The position numbers and the translations under genes are program-made. Source: an uncultured Eubacteriales bacterium (GTDB lineage Bacteria > Bacillota > Clostridia > Oscillospirales > Oscillospiraceae). From it: a stretch of DNA of 25,993 nt. Below the pieces are notes generated by a model. The model made no database searches. It was not told where the DNA came from and was given only the letters and a program-made list of their open reading frames with translations. Below, in pieces: positions 7,738-15,877 of the stretch. Each line of letters opens with the position of its first letter. Positions within the stretch are counted from its first letter, which is position 1. The DNA is taken from positions 1-25,993 of the forward strand of contig UQQF01000028.1 of NCBI GenBank assembly GCA_900543085.1, read 5' to 3'.

Positions 7738-9585
7738 ATGGAAAAGACCAAAAAGAGAGCCAAGATATGGCTGTGCATAGCGATAGCGCTGATGCTTTTG
7801 AGCGGTATTGTCGTCAGTGTCGTACAAACCAATGGCGGCAAAGTAGATATAAGCGAGCTATATTTTGAAACTGATGAAGGTTACACCATGTGCGCTAACC
7901 TTTATGTACCGGAGAATGCCACTGCAGAGACACCGGCTCCTGCTATTGTTGCAAGTCACGGTGCATACAACAACAAGGAAATGCAGGATGCGAACTGCGT
8001 TGAACTGGCCAGAAGGGGATACGTTGTTTTAGCTATAGATCAGCCCAGCCACGGCAACACTGATGTGTTTCCCGGCAGCAACGGCGTCTATCAGGGCGTC
8101 CTTGCTCTTTCCAGAATGCCCTATGTTGACACTACGCGTATAGGCGTCACCGGTCACTCAATGGGCGGTATGTCCTGCAACAACGCCGTTGTTCAGGACA
8201 ACGAGAATGGCACTAACCTCATCCACGCCGTTGTTCTCAACAGCGCCGATGCCACCTACGTTGACACCACCGACACTTCCTTGTCTGATGAGCAGTCCAC
8301 AGATTATGCAAACATCTATGGAAGCCGTGATGTGGCTATCATCGCCTGTGTTTACGACGAGTTCTTCCACAAGACCACCGACGAGAATGGCAATACCCTT
8401 TCTGCCCCGTACTTCATGGAAGGAGACAACGCACAGTCTTTCCTGTACTTTGGCGTTGACCCGACCGGTCTTGAACCGCGCGAGGCTGATACCATTTACA
8501 CGCAGGAGGTTGACGGCGAGGAGACTCTGAGAGCAATCTACCGTCCTCCCATCATCCACCCGTGGTCTCACTTCAGCGCCCGTTCCACCGCTTTCACTAT
8601 AGAGTTCTTTGAAGAATCCCTCGGCGCTCCCAATCCTATTGATTCCCACAGCCAGGTTTGGCAGTGGAAGGAAGCCTTTAACTTCGTTGGTCTTATCGGT
8701 CTTGCGATGTTCATCATCAACTTCACTGTGTTGATGCTCTTTACACCGACCTTTGCCTCCCTCCGTGCTGACAAGCTGGCAGAACCTATTAAGGTTGCAG
8801 ACAAGGCCGGCCTGGCCTGGTACTGGATTGGTATGATCGTGTCCTCCGTATTCGCGATGGTCACCTATCTGCCAATACTTACGGCAGGCAACGCGGCAGA
8901 TGTTACGGCACCGTCTCCATATGGCGTCGGCCTTTGGGCTGCGGCCTGCGGCCTGTTCGCGATACTCAGCATGGTGGTATGCTACTTCACCTACAGCAAG
9001 AAGCGTGGCTTTAACCTTGTCGAGCGCGGCGTTAAGATGTCCTTGCCCAACGCTGGAAAAACCATACTGCTTGCGATAATCGTTGTGGTCGTTGCGTATG
9101 GCTGCGTGTTCTTCGTTGACTATTTCTTCGCTTCCGACTTCCGTATCTGGACGCTCGGCGTAAAGACCTTCAATGCCGACAAAATTTGGGTGTCCCTATT
9201 CCCGTATCTGCCGCTGTTCCTGATATTCTACGTTGCCTCCAGTGTGTCCGTCAACGCGTTCAACTTCAACACTGTCGGAGGAAAGCACCAGTGGGTAAAC
9301 AACGTCATCAACTCCATAATGACTGCGTCACCCGCTCTTATCATGGCGGCTATCCAGTACGGTACTTACTTCACCGCGAACCACATGATGTGGGCTCAGG
9401 ATTCCTTCTCGGGTGGCAACCCGCCGATGTACGTACTCTGGCTCATCCAGATTACCTTTATACTGTTCTTTGCAACCTTCATGACGAGGTTCATCTACAA
9501 GGTCTCCAAGAACCCGTATCTACCCGGCATAATCAATGGCACTATGGTCTGCCTGATAAGCTTGACCAACACTCGCTTCTACTGA
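7738..9585 (+). CDS. Alpha/beta hydrolase with C-terminal multi-pass membrane domain
   Basis: Function unknown beyond fold. The 615-residue protein has an N-terminal anchor (residues 11-30), an alpha/beta-hydrolase domain (about 40-300) with oxyanion-side SHG (73-75), nucleophile Ser141 in GHSMGG and candidate histidines His274 and His278, then about seven or eight hydrophobic spans from 316 to 610. The hydrolase domain is predicted to lie outside the membrane. An ester, amide or peptide substrate is possible. ATG 7738 is chosen for its AAGGAGGGG site; it follows glpK by 18 bases and probably shares its transcript. The gene is visibly richer in A and T than its neighbours, with more GTT, CTT and ATT codons, suggesting separate origin or different codon selection. 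Confidence 0.8.
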   Translation: MEKTKKRAKIWLCIAIALMLLSGIVVSVVQTNGGKVDISELYFETDEGYTMCANLYVPENATAETPAPAIVASHGAYNNKEMQDANCVELARRGYVVLAIDQPSHGNTDVFPGSNGVYQGVLALSRMPYVDTTRIGVTGHSMGGMSCNNAVVQDNENGTNLIHAVVLNSADATYVDTTDTSLSDEQSTDYANIYGSRDVAIIACVYDEFFHKTTDENGNTLSAPYFMEGDNAQSFLYFGVDPTGLEPREADTIYTQEVDGEETLRAIYRPPIIHPWSHFSARSTAFTIEFFEESLGAPNPIDSHSQVWQWKEAFNFVGLIGLAMFIINFTVLMLFTPTFASLRADKLAEPIKVADKAGLAWYWIGMIVSSVFAMVTYLPILTAGNAADVTAPSPYGVGLWAAACGLFAILSMVVCYFTYSKKRGFNLVERGVKMSLPNAGKTILLAIIVVVVAYGCVFFVDYFFASDFRIWTLGVKTFNADKIWVSLFPYLPLFLIFYVASSVSVNAFNFNTVGGKHQWVNNVINSIMTASPALIMAAIQYGTYFTANHMMWAQDSFSGGNPPMYVLWLIQITFILFFATFMTRFIYKVSKNPYLPGIINGTMVCLISLTNTRFY

Positions 9586-9610
9586 TACTATAACACCTCA
9601 TTTCTGCGGG

Positions 9611-9640
9611 AGGGCCGCCGCCGGTGCGGCGGCCCTTTTT
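9611..9640 (+). terminator. Terminator of the glp-hydrolase operon
   Basis: AGGGCCGCCGC (9611-9621) and GCGGCGGCCCT (9626-9636) pair over 11 bases around CGGT, followed by TTTTT; a classic intrinsic terminator 25 bases after the stop. Confidence 0.92.
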
Positions 9641-9653
9641 ATGCCTAAAACGG

Positions 9654-9683
9654 TTGATTTGTTCACAAATTCTGTGCTAAAAT
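9654..9683 (+). promoter_or_regulatory. Promoter of the G1P dehydrogenase-LOG operon
   Basis: TTGATT (9654-9659), 18-base spacer, TAAAAT (9678-9683), right after the terminator. The predicted start near 9690 rules out the upstream in-frame ATG at 9641 as the translation start. Confidence 0.65.
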
Positions 9684-9706
9684 ATAAAAAACATGGGGGA
9701 TTGACT

Positions 9707-10948
9707 ATGATTCTCGACTGCGAACGCTACGCCGGCGCGTGCCGGTGCGGCAGGGAGCATCCGCTGGAAACCAAGCTGGTGGTCGTCGACTACGGCTGCC
9801 TGAACGACTTTGACAAGTACATGGACGAGTGCGGCCTGACCGGAAAGCGCACCGTGCTGTACGACACCAACACATACAACCTGCCCGGGATGGTGCACGT
9901 GCGCGCCGACAAGGAGCTGGTGCTCGAGGCCAAGGGTCTGCACTCCGAAAAGAGCATGATAGAGGCCATCATCCCGCAGCTGGATAATCCCGACGTGATA
10001 GTCACCGTGGGCAGCGGCACGCTGATGGACTTCGCGCGCTACCCGGCCAACGAGCTGGGCATACCCTTCGTGGCCATCCCCACGCTGGCCAGCTCGGACG
10101 GCTTCACCGCCAACATCTGCTCGGTCGTCATCGACGGGCAGAAAAAGAGCATACCCATGCACGCCCCGGCGCTGGTCGTGGCTGATTTGAATATAATCTC
10201 CGGCGCGCCGAGGTTCCTGACGGTGAGCGGCATAGCCGACATACTGGCCAAGTACATTTCCATTGCAGACTGGAAGATAGCCCATCTGGTGAGCGGCGAG
10301 TACTACTGCGAACGCGCCGCCGCCGCGGCGCAGGAGTCGCTGGATCTCATGGCAAAGTGCGCGGACGCGATGCTGCGCGGGGGCGAGCCGGACTACGAGG
10401 CCATGACCATGGCGCAGATGATTTCCGGCCTCTCCATGCAGATGCTGGGCTCGTCCCGCGCCGCCTCGGGCGCAGAGCACCTCGTTGCCCACCTGGTGGA
10501 GATGAAGCCGCCGCGCTTCGAGCACGCCGAGGGCATCCACGGCGAGTGCGTGGGCGTCGGAGCGGTGCTCTGCGCCGAGGAGTACCACCGCATGGCCGAG
10601 AGCGGCAGACCCAAGGCCAGGCCGTTCAGGCCGCTGGACGAGAGCTGGGTGCGCGAGAAGTTCGGCTCGCTCGCCGACGGGATACTAAAGGAGAACGAGA
10701 ACGACGTGCTCGCCGATTTTGACCCACAGAACATAGTCGACCACTGGGACGAGATCTGCGAGATAATCAGCACCATACCGTCCGCCTTCGATCTCGCCTG
10801 GACGCTGCACGCGCTGGGCGGCAAGTACATGCTGAGCGATATCGGGATAGACGAGAGCCTCCGCGGCGAGGTGCTCGACATCTCCGCCGCTATAAGAAAC
10901 CGTTTGACGCTCGCCAGAATGAGGCGGGTGCTGGACTTTGGAGGTTGA
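9707..10948 (+). CDS. sn-Glycerol-1-phosphate dehydrogenase family (AraM/EgsA-like)
   Basis: Enzymes of this family reduce dihydroxyacetone phosphate to sn-glycerol 1-phosphate with NAD(P)H; in archaea this makes the lipid backbone, in B. subtilis (AraM/EgsA) a heptaprenylglyceryl lipid. The 413-residue protein has VTVGSGTLMDFAR (residues 99-111) for the cofactor, PTLASSDGFTAN (125-136), and likely metal ligands Asp178 (ADILAKY), His258 (SGAEHLVAH) and His278 (GIHGECVG). ATG 9707 has GGGGGA six bases upstream. It follows the glycerol kinase operon but has its own promoter, and the LOG gene follows closely. The enantiomer made and the role are inferred; related polyol dehydrogenases are an alternative. 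Confidence 0.8.
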   Translation: MILDCERYAGACRCGREHPLETKLVVVDYGCLNDFDKYMDECGLTGKRTVLYDTNTYNLPGMVHVRADKELVLEAKGLHSEKSMIEAIIPQLDNPDVIVTVGSGTLMDFARYPANELGIPFVAIPTLASSDGFTANICSVVIDGQKKSIPMHAPALVVADLNIISGAPRFLTVSGIADILAKYISIADWKIAHLVSGEYYCERAAAAAQESLDLMAKCADAMLRGGEPDYEAMTMAQMISGLSMQMLGSSRAASGAEHLVAHLVEMKPPRFEHAEGIHGECVGVGAVLCAEEYHRMAESGRPKARPFRPLDESWVREKFGSLADGILKENENDVLADFDPQNIVDHWDEICEIISTIPSAFDLAWTLHALGGKYMLSDIGIDESLRGEVLDISAAIRNRLTLARMRRVLDFGG

Positions 10949-10954
10949 GCTAAT

Positions 10955-11548
10955 TTGAAAATCTGCGTGTTTGGCGCGTCCAGCCGCGACCTGGAGCAGG
11001 GATACTTCGACGAGGCCTTCGCCCTCGGCGCCGAGCTTGCCCGCAGAGGGCACACCATCGTCTTCGGCGGCGGAGCCAGCGGCCTCATGGGCGCGACCGC
11101 CCGCGGCGCAAAGAGCCGGGGCGGACGCCTGATAGGCATAGCGCCCAAGTTCTTCGACGAGCCGGGCATCCTGGACAAGGACTGCGACGAGATGATCTTC
11201 ACCGAGACCATGTCGGAGCGCAAGAAAGCCATGGAGGACATGTCCGAGGCGTTCATAACCCTGCCGGGCGGCATCGGCACCTTTGAGGAGTTCTTCGAGG
11301 CGCTGACGCTCAAGCAGCTCGGCCGCCACGCCAAGGCCATGGCCGTGCTGAACACGCTGGGATACTACGACGCCCTGGAGGCAATGGTGCAGCGCGCCGT
11401 GGACGAGCGCTTCCTCACCGCCGACGGCAAGGACCTCTACGCCATGTTCACCGACGTGGGCGAGCTGGTCAGCTACGTGGAGAACTACCACGCCGAGCCG
11501 GAGGAGATCTGGAAGGACAAACTGTTCGGCAAGTACAGCCGCGACTGA
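10955..11548 (+). CDS. LOG family protein (nucleoside 5'-monophosphate phosphoribohydrolase)
   Basis: LOG proteins cleave the N-glycosidic bond of nucleoside 5'-monophosphates (cytokinin ribotides in plants, AMP-like substrates in some bacteria), giving base and ribose 5-phosphate. The 197-residue length is typical. Motifs are FGGGASGLMGATARGA (residues 28-43) and the hallmark PGGIGTFEE (104-112), with the SERKKAM segment supplying the Arg of the active site. The predicted start is TTG with GGAGG ten bases upstream, inside the end of the preceding gene; no better ATG exists. It is co-transcribed with the dehydrogenase gene and followed by a strong terminator. The physiological substrate is not indicated. 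Confidence 0.88.
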   Translation: MKICVFGASSRDLEQGYFDEAFALGAELARRGHTIVFGGGASGLMGATARGAKSRGGRLIGIAPKFFDEPGILDKDCDEMIFTETMSERKKAMEDMSEAFITLPGGIGTFEEFFEALTLKQLGRHAKAMAVLNTLGYYDALEAMVQRAVDERFLTADGKDLYAMFTDVGELVSYVENYHAEPEEIWKDKLFGKYSRD

Positions 11549-11573
11549 ACTCAGGCCGAAAACACATTGCGCT

Positions 11574-11617
11574 AAGCAAAGCCCCGGGAGCTTTTTAAGG
11601 CTCCCGGGGCTTTGCTT
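11574..11617. terminator. Bidirectional terminator between LOG gene and rlmI-like gene
   Basis: AAGCAAAGCCCCGGGAGC (11574-11591) pairs perfectly with its complement (11600-11617), 18 bases, loop TTTTTAAG. It sits 25 bases after the LOG stop and overlaps the stop codon of the minus-strand methyltransferase gene, so it can end both transcripts. Confidence 0.85.
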
Positions 11618-12836
11618 ATACTATCTGGAAGATGTAGAACTTGAGATATTCCGTCTCAGGCACGTTCCAGAGTATGGGATGGTCGCAGGCCTGCTTGCGC
11701 ACCTCCACCTCGCGGAGCCTGACGTTGGCGTCGCGCGCGGCGGAGCGGAGCATCCGCTCGAACAGCTCCGGCTCCATGAAGTGGGAGCACGAGCACGTGG
11801 CGAGGTAGCCGCCGCGGGGCAGCAGACGCATGGCGCGGTAGTTTATCTCCTTGTAGCCGCGCTCGGCGCTCTTTACCGTGCGGCGCGACTTGGTGAAGGC
11901 GGGAGGGTCGAGGATGACGAGGTCGTAGTGCGCGTGCTCCTCGAGCAGGCGCGGCAGGAGGTCGAAGACGTCGCAGGCCAGAAAGTCCATGCGCTCCTCG
12001 AGGCCGTTGAGCCGGGCGTTGGCTCTGGCCAGCTCCACCGCGCTCTCGCTCACGTCCACGGCGGTGACGTGTTCGGCTCCGGCCATCGCGGCGTTCAGCG
12101 CGAAGGAGCCGGTGTGCGTGAAGCAGTCGAGCACGCGCATCCCGGGCGCGAGCCGGGCGACGGCGCGGCGGTTGTACTTCTGGTCGAGGAAGAAGCCGGT
12201 CTTCTGCCCTGCGGCGAAGTCCACCGTGTACTTCACGCCGTTTTCGGTGATGACGGTGCTCGTATCGCCCGAGTGCGGCAAGCCCTCGTACCAGCCGGAA
12301 ACAGGCTCCAGCCCCTCCTTGGCGCGCAGCGGCGACTCGCTGCGCTCGTATATCCCGCGTATCGCGGCGCCCATGTCCGCAAGCTGCGCGGCGAGCGCGG
12401 CGTAGAGCGCGTCCTTGCGCTGCTCCATGCCGTAGGACATTATCTGCGTGACCAGCACGTCCTCAAACCTGTCCACCGTCACGCCGGGCAGGCCGTCGGC
12501 CTCGCCGAAGATGAGGCGGCAGGCGCTGAAGTCGCCGCCCATCACCGTGCGGCGGTACTCCAGCGCGTACTTGATGCGGCGGGCGAAAAACGCCTCGTCA
12601 TAGCGGTCGTTGGCGTTCTCGCTGAGCACGCGCACGGCTATCTTGCTGCTGGGGCTGTATATGCCCGCGCCGAGCCACGCGCCCTTTTGCGAGAACACGT
12701 CGGTTATGCCGCCGGGCGCAAGCTCGCCGGCGGAGCCGCGTATCTCCTCGGCGTAGACCCAGGGGTGTCCGGCGCGCAGCGCGCGCTCGCCCTTGGCGCT
12801 GACAGTGACGCCGGGGTAAGCTCTGCTTTGCTTCAA
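11616..12836 (-). CDS. Class I SAM-dependent rRNA methyltransferase, RlmI-like
   Basis: RlmI makes 5-methylcytosine in 23S rRNA (C1962 in Escherichia coli numbering). The 406-residue protein has an N-terminal PUA-like RNA-binding region (VSAKGERALRAGHPWVYAEEI), a central EEHEA-like domain ending at GFFLDQKYNRR, and a Rossmann methyltransferase with SAM motif VLDCFTHTGSFALNAA, acidic VTAVDVSESA, LDPPAF and the catalytic-cysteine segment TCSCSHFM. The predicted start is TTG at 12836 behind GGAGGAGG. It begins one base after the stop of the lipoprotein gene, so the two form an operon, although no functional link is evident. The exact modified base is inferred from the family. Confidence 0.9.
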   Translation of the reverse strand: MKQSRAYPGVTVSAKGERALRAGHPWVYAEEIRGSAGELAPGGITDVFSQKGAWLGAGIYSPSSKIAVRVLSENANDRYDEAFFARRIKYALEYRRTVMGGDFSACRLIFGEADGLPGVTVDRFEDVLVTQIMSYGMEQRKDALYAALAAQLADMGAAIRGIYERSESPLRAKEGLEPVSGWYEGLPHSGDTSTVITENGVKYTVDFAAGQKTGFFLDQKYNRRAVARLAPGMRVLDCFTHTGSFALNAAMAGAEHVTAVDVSESAVELARANARLNGLEERMDFLACDVFDLLPRLLEEHAHYDLVILDPPAFTKSRRTVKSAERGYKEINYRAMRLLPRGGYLATCSCSHFMEPELFERMLRSAARDANVRLREVEVRKQACDHPILWNVPETEYLKFYIFQIV

Positions 12837-12837
12837 T

Positions 12838-13989
12838 TCACTCTGCCTCCTCCGTGGCTGCGGCGCTGGGCGAAGCGCCCGCGGCCGCGTTTTCGTCTTC
12901 GTATTCGGAGTAGTCTATGTCGAGGTCGGGACCTGTGAAGGTGCCGTTGAGCTTGCTCATCACGCGCTCGTAGTCCTCGTTGCCCTCCTCGTAGGGCGTG
13001 GGACAGAAGTCGTTGTAGTTAGTCACGCTGCTCACACGGCAGGGGACGGCCTCCCAGCCCTCCACGGTAACGGCGCCGTCCACGGCGCGCTTGACCGTGA
13101 ACTGCACTATGGCCGTATCCTTGTCGGCGGGGTTGTTGTTGCCGCCAAACACGTAGTTGCCCAGCGAGCAGACTATCCAGCCGCCGTTATATTCGACTAT
13201 CGGCTGGAGCACGTGCGGGTGCGAGCCGTAGACTATGTCGGCTCCGGCGTTGACGGCCGCCTGGCCGAGCGCCGTCTGATTTGCCCCCGCCCGGTAGCTG
13301 CCCTCGTCGCCCCAGTGCATCAGCGCTATCACCAGGTCCACGTCGGGGTTCGCGGCCAGCGCGGAGACGGCGGAGGTCACCTGCGCCCGGGTGGCCAGCC
13401 ACGGTGCGGCGTAAAGCCCGACGGTTATGCCGCCGTCTGCCTCGTATATGCAGCTTGCGCCCGGCGCGCCGTAGGCCACGCCGTACTCCTCCAGCGCGGC
13501 CTTCGTGTTGTCAAGCCCGGTCTGGCCGAAGTCCATGGTGTGGTTGTTGCCTAAGGTGACGAAGTCCACGCCGCCGAGCACCAGCATCTCCGCGTTGCCC
13601 GCGTCGCCGCAGAACTGGAAGGTGGAGCTGCCGGAGAGCGGCTCATCCGAGAGCGAGCACTCGAGGTTCGCTATGGTGAGATAGTCGTCTTCAAAGTACT
13701 GCCTGGTGCCGGAAAAGGGGCGGGACATGTCGCCGCCTATTATGGTTTCAAAGACGTTCTCGCGCTGCGAGCTGGCGAGGGTGCAGTCTCCGACCATGGA
13801 GATCACAAAGTACTCGTCCGCCGGAGTCGGCTCCGGCGTGGGCTCGCTCGTGGGAGCCGCCGTGGGTTCGGGCGCCGCAGTGGGCGTGACGTAGTCCGGC
13901 TCGGGCAGGGAAACTTCGGGCTTTGCCGAGCAGGCGGACAGCGAGAGCACAAGCGCGGCGGCCAATAGGATAGCGGTTCTCTTTTTCAT
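12838..13989 (-). CDS. CapA family lipoprotein metallophosphatase (PGA_cap type)
   Basis: The 383-residue protein begins with a lipoprotein signal ending in LSLSAC (Cys20), then a Pro-Thr-Glu-rich linker (residues 30-57), then a metallophosphatase-like domain with GDCT (Asp68), NLECSLS, LGNNHTMDFG (Asn149, His150), MHWGDE (His225), YGSHPHVLQP (His257, His259) and CSLGNYVFGG. This is the CapA/PgsA family linked to poly-gamma-glutamate capsules, but no capB or capC is here, so a surface hydrolase role is as likely. A TTG 36 bases upstream is in frame, but the signal peptide fixes the start at 13989. No ribosome site precedes it, and the promoter lies so close that the mRNA may be leaderless. 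Confidence 0.88.
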   Translation of the reverse strand: MKKRTAILLAAALVLSLSACSAKPEVSLPEPDYVTPTAAPEPTAAPTSEPTPEPTPADEYFVISMVGDCTLASSQRENVFETIIGGDMSRPFSGTRQYFEDDYLTIANLECSLSDEPLSGSSTFQFCGDAGNAEMLVLGGVDFVTLGNNHTMDFGQTGLDNTKAALEEYGVAYGAPGASCIYEADGGITVGLYAAPWLATRAQVTSAVSALAANPDVDLVIALMHWGDEGSYRAGANQTALGQAAVNAGADIVYGSHPHVLQPIVEYNGGWIVCSLGNYVFGGNNNPADKDTAIVQFTVKRAVDGAVTVEGWEAVPCRVSSVTNYNDFCPTPYEEGNEDYERVMSKLNGTFTGPDLDIDYSEYEDENAAAGASPSAAATEEAE

Positions 13990-13996
13990 GAGGACG

Positions 13997-14025
13997 ATTA
14001 TATAATATCTGCCCGAAGGTTTCAA
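13997..14025 (-). promoter_or_regulatory. Promoter of the capA-like gene (leaderless arrangement)
   Basis: On the minus strand, TTGAAA (14025-14020), 17-base spacer and perfect TATAAT (14002-13997). Only seven bases separate TATAAT from the ATG at 13989, which places the RNA start at or next to the start codon. Confidence 0.75.
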
Positions 14026-14039
14026 GTGCCGGAGTTCCC

Positions 14040-14052
14040 GTCCGTTTCGGAC
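14040..14052. promoter_or_regulatory. Palindrome between the divergent capA-like and cydD promoters
   Basis: GTCCG and CGGAC flank TTT, lying between the -35 elements of the two divergent promoters. It is a possible operator; no regulator gene is nearby. Confidence 0.35.
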
Positions 14053-14069
14053 AAATGTGCCGCCGGGGA

Positions 14070-14098
14070 TTGACTTTTTCCGTGAGGTAGTGTATGCT
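14070..14098 (+). promoter_or_regulatory. Promoter of the cydDC-ygbA-ybaN operon
   Basis: TTGACT (14070-14075), 17-base spacer, TATGCT (14093-14098). The RNA start would fall near 14105, inside the inverted repeat that follows. Confidence 0.7.
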
Positions 14099-14121
14099 AA
14101 CTAGCGGTTAGAAGAAACTAA
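14097..14121. promoter_or_regulatory. Candidate operator at the cydD transcription start
   Basis: CTAAC (14097-14101) and GTTAG (14107-14111) form an inverted repeat around TAGCG, and a further CTAA at 14118 pairs with TTAG at 14108. The symmetry lies over the end of the -10 and the predicted start, as expected for a repressor site; CTAAC/GTTAG arms resemble operators of TetR-type repressors. The binder is unknown. Confidence 0.45.
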
Positions 14122-14137
14122 TTCGAGGTTATTGCGC

Positions 14138-15877
14138 ATGATGATAAACAAGAGGCTGATCGGCACCGTCAGCGAGAGCAGGAAGTACATAGCGGGCAAC
14201 GTGGCCTGCCAGTGGGTGTCGCTGGCGGCGAACATAACGATGATGGCGAGCATCACGCGCCTGCTGGCGAGGCTGTTCGAGCGCGAGGCGACGGCGCACG
14301 AGATAGCCGTGACGCTCGCCGTGGCGCTGGCGGCGGTTGTCGTGCGCTACGTATGTACCACGCTCGCGAGCAGGATGAGCTATCTCTCGTCGCGCGCGGT
14401 CAAGCGCACGCTGCGCGGGCTGATATACAAAAAGCTGCTGCGCCTGGGCACGTCCTACCGCGAGCAGGCCAACACCTCCGAGGTGGTACAGGTGGCCGTC
14501 GAGGGCGTGGATCAGCTGGAGACGTACTTCGGCGCATATTTGCCGCAGTTCTTCTACGCCATGCTCGCGCCGCTGACGCTGTTCGCCGTGCTCAGCACGG
14601 TCAGCGTGCTGAGCGCCGCGGTGCTGCTTGTCTGCGTGCCGCTCATCCCCGTGGCGATAGTGGCGGTGCAGCGCTGGGCGAAGAAGCTGCTTGGCAAATA
14701 CTGGGGTCAGTACACGGCGCTGGGGGACACCTTCCTGGAGAATCTGCAGGGTCTGACGACGCTGAAGATATACCAGGCGGACGAGTTCAAGCAGCAGGAG
14801 ATGAACGAGCAGGCGGAGAGCTTTCGCAAGATAACTATGAAAGTCCTCACGATGCAGCTCAACTCCATCACCATCATGGATCTCATCGCCTACGGCGGCG
14901 CGGCGCTGGGCGTCATATTGGCGGCGACGCAGTTCGCGAGCGGGAAAATAGGGCTTGACGGCTGCCTCCTGATAATACTGCTGTCGGCGGATTTCTTCAT
15001 CCCCATGCGCCTGCTGGGCAGCTATTTCCACATCGCCATGAACGGCATGGCGGCGAGCGACAAGATATTCCGCCTGCTGGATCTGCCGGAGCCGGAGCCG
15101 AAGACCGGGAGCGTGCCGGCCGGCTGCACGATAGAGTGCCGGAATCTGCGCTTTTCCTACGAGCCGGAGCGCGAGATACTGCACGGCGTGGACATGAGCT
15201 TCCCGCGCGGCAGCTTCACCGCCGTGGTCGGCGAGAGCGGCTGCGGCAAGAGCACCGTCTCGGCCATACTCATGGGCAGGAATAAGAACTACTCCGGCTC
15301 CGTCACCGTGGGCGGCACGGAGCTGTCCGAAATAGACGAGGGCAGTCTGATGCGCGCCGTGACCTATGTAAGCCACAGGAGCTACCTTTTCAAAGGCAGC
15401 GTTCGCGCAAATCTGCTGATGGGCAAGCCGGACGCGTCCGACGCCGAGCTTTGGCAGGTGCTGGAGCGCGTGAACCTCGCGGACTTCCTGCGCGGCGAGG
15501 ACGGCCTGGACACGCAGCTCGCCGAGCGCGCGGCCAACCTCTCCGGCGGACAGTGCCAGCGCCTGGCGCTCGCCCGCGCGCTGCTGCACGACAGCGAGGT
15601 CTACATCTTCGACGAGGCCACCAGCAACATAGACGTGGAGAGCGAGAACGACATCATGCGCGAGATACACGCCCTGGCGGGAGTCAAGACCGTCATACTC
15701 ATCTCCCACCGCCTGGCCAACGTCGTTTCGGCGGACAACATCTACGTCATGGAGGGCGGAAACGTCGCCGAGAGCGGCGCGCACGGGCAGCTGCTCGCAG
15801 GGAGGGGCGTCTACGCCCGGCTCTGGACGGCGCAGTCCGAGCTTGAAAACTACGCGAAGGAGGCGGTCACGGCATGA
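14138..15877 (+). CDS. cydD: ABC exporter half-transporter, CydD type
   Basis: CydDC heterodimers export cysteine and glutathione and bind haem in E. coli, where they are needed for cytochrome bd assembly. The 579-residue protein has six hydrophobic spans (about residues 15-300), with the CydD-like stretch NTSEVVQVAVEGVDQLETYF, then an ATPase domain with Walker A GESGCGKST, signature LSGGQ, Walker B VYIFDEATS and H-loop SHR. At the Q-loop the sequence reads YVSHRSYLF, so His stands where most ABC proteins have Gln. ATG 14138 is chosen because GAGG lies nine bases upstream; TTG 14132 is too close. The stop overlaps the next gene (ATGA). No cydAB is in the window, so the substrate remains an inference. 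Confidence 0.85.
   Translation: MMINKRLIGTVSESRKYIAGNVACQWVSLAANITMMASITRLLARLFEREATAHEIAVTLAVALAAVVVRYVCTTLASRMSYLSSRAVKRTLRGLIYKKLLRLGTSYREQANTSEVVQVAVEGVDQLETYFGAYLPQFFYAMLAPLTLFAVLSTVSVLSAAVLLVCVPLIPVAIVAVQRWAKKLLGKYWGQYTALGDTFLENLQGLTTLKIYQADEFKQQEMNEQAESFRKITMKVLTMQLNSITIMDLIAYGGAALGVILAATQFASGKIGLDGCLLIILLSADFFIPMRLLGSYFHIAMNGMAASDKIFRLLDLPEPEPKTGSVPAGCTIECRNLRFSYEPEREILHGVDMSFPRGSFTAVVGESGCGKSTVSAILMGRNKNYSGSVTVGGTELSEIDEGSLMRAVTYVSHRSYLFKGSVRANLLMGKPDASDAELWQVLERVNLADFLRGEDGLDTQLAERAANLSGGQCQRLALARALLHDSEVYIFDEATSNIDVESENDIMREIHALAGVKTVILISHRLANVVSADNIYVMEGGNVAESGAHGQLLAGRGVYARLWTAQSELENYAKEAVTA

Noticed and set aside
9641..9706. Start of the G1P dehydrogenase-like gene at 9641
   Set aside because: This ATG follows the terminator T-run directly and lies upstream of the likely promoter; 9707 has a proper ribosome site.
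13990..14025. TTG start at 14025 for the CapA-type protein
   Set aside because: The TTG is the -35 element of the promoter, and an added dozen residues would bury the lipoprotein signal peptide.
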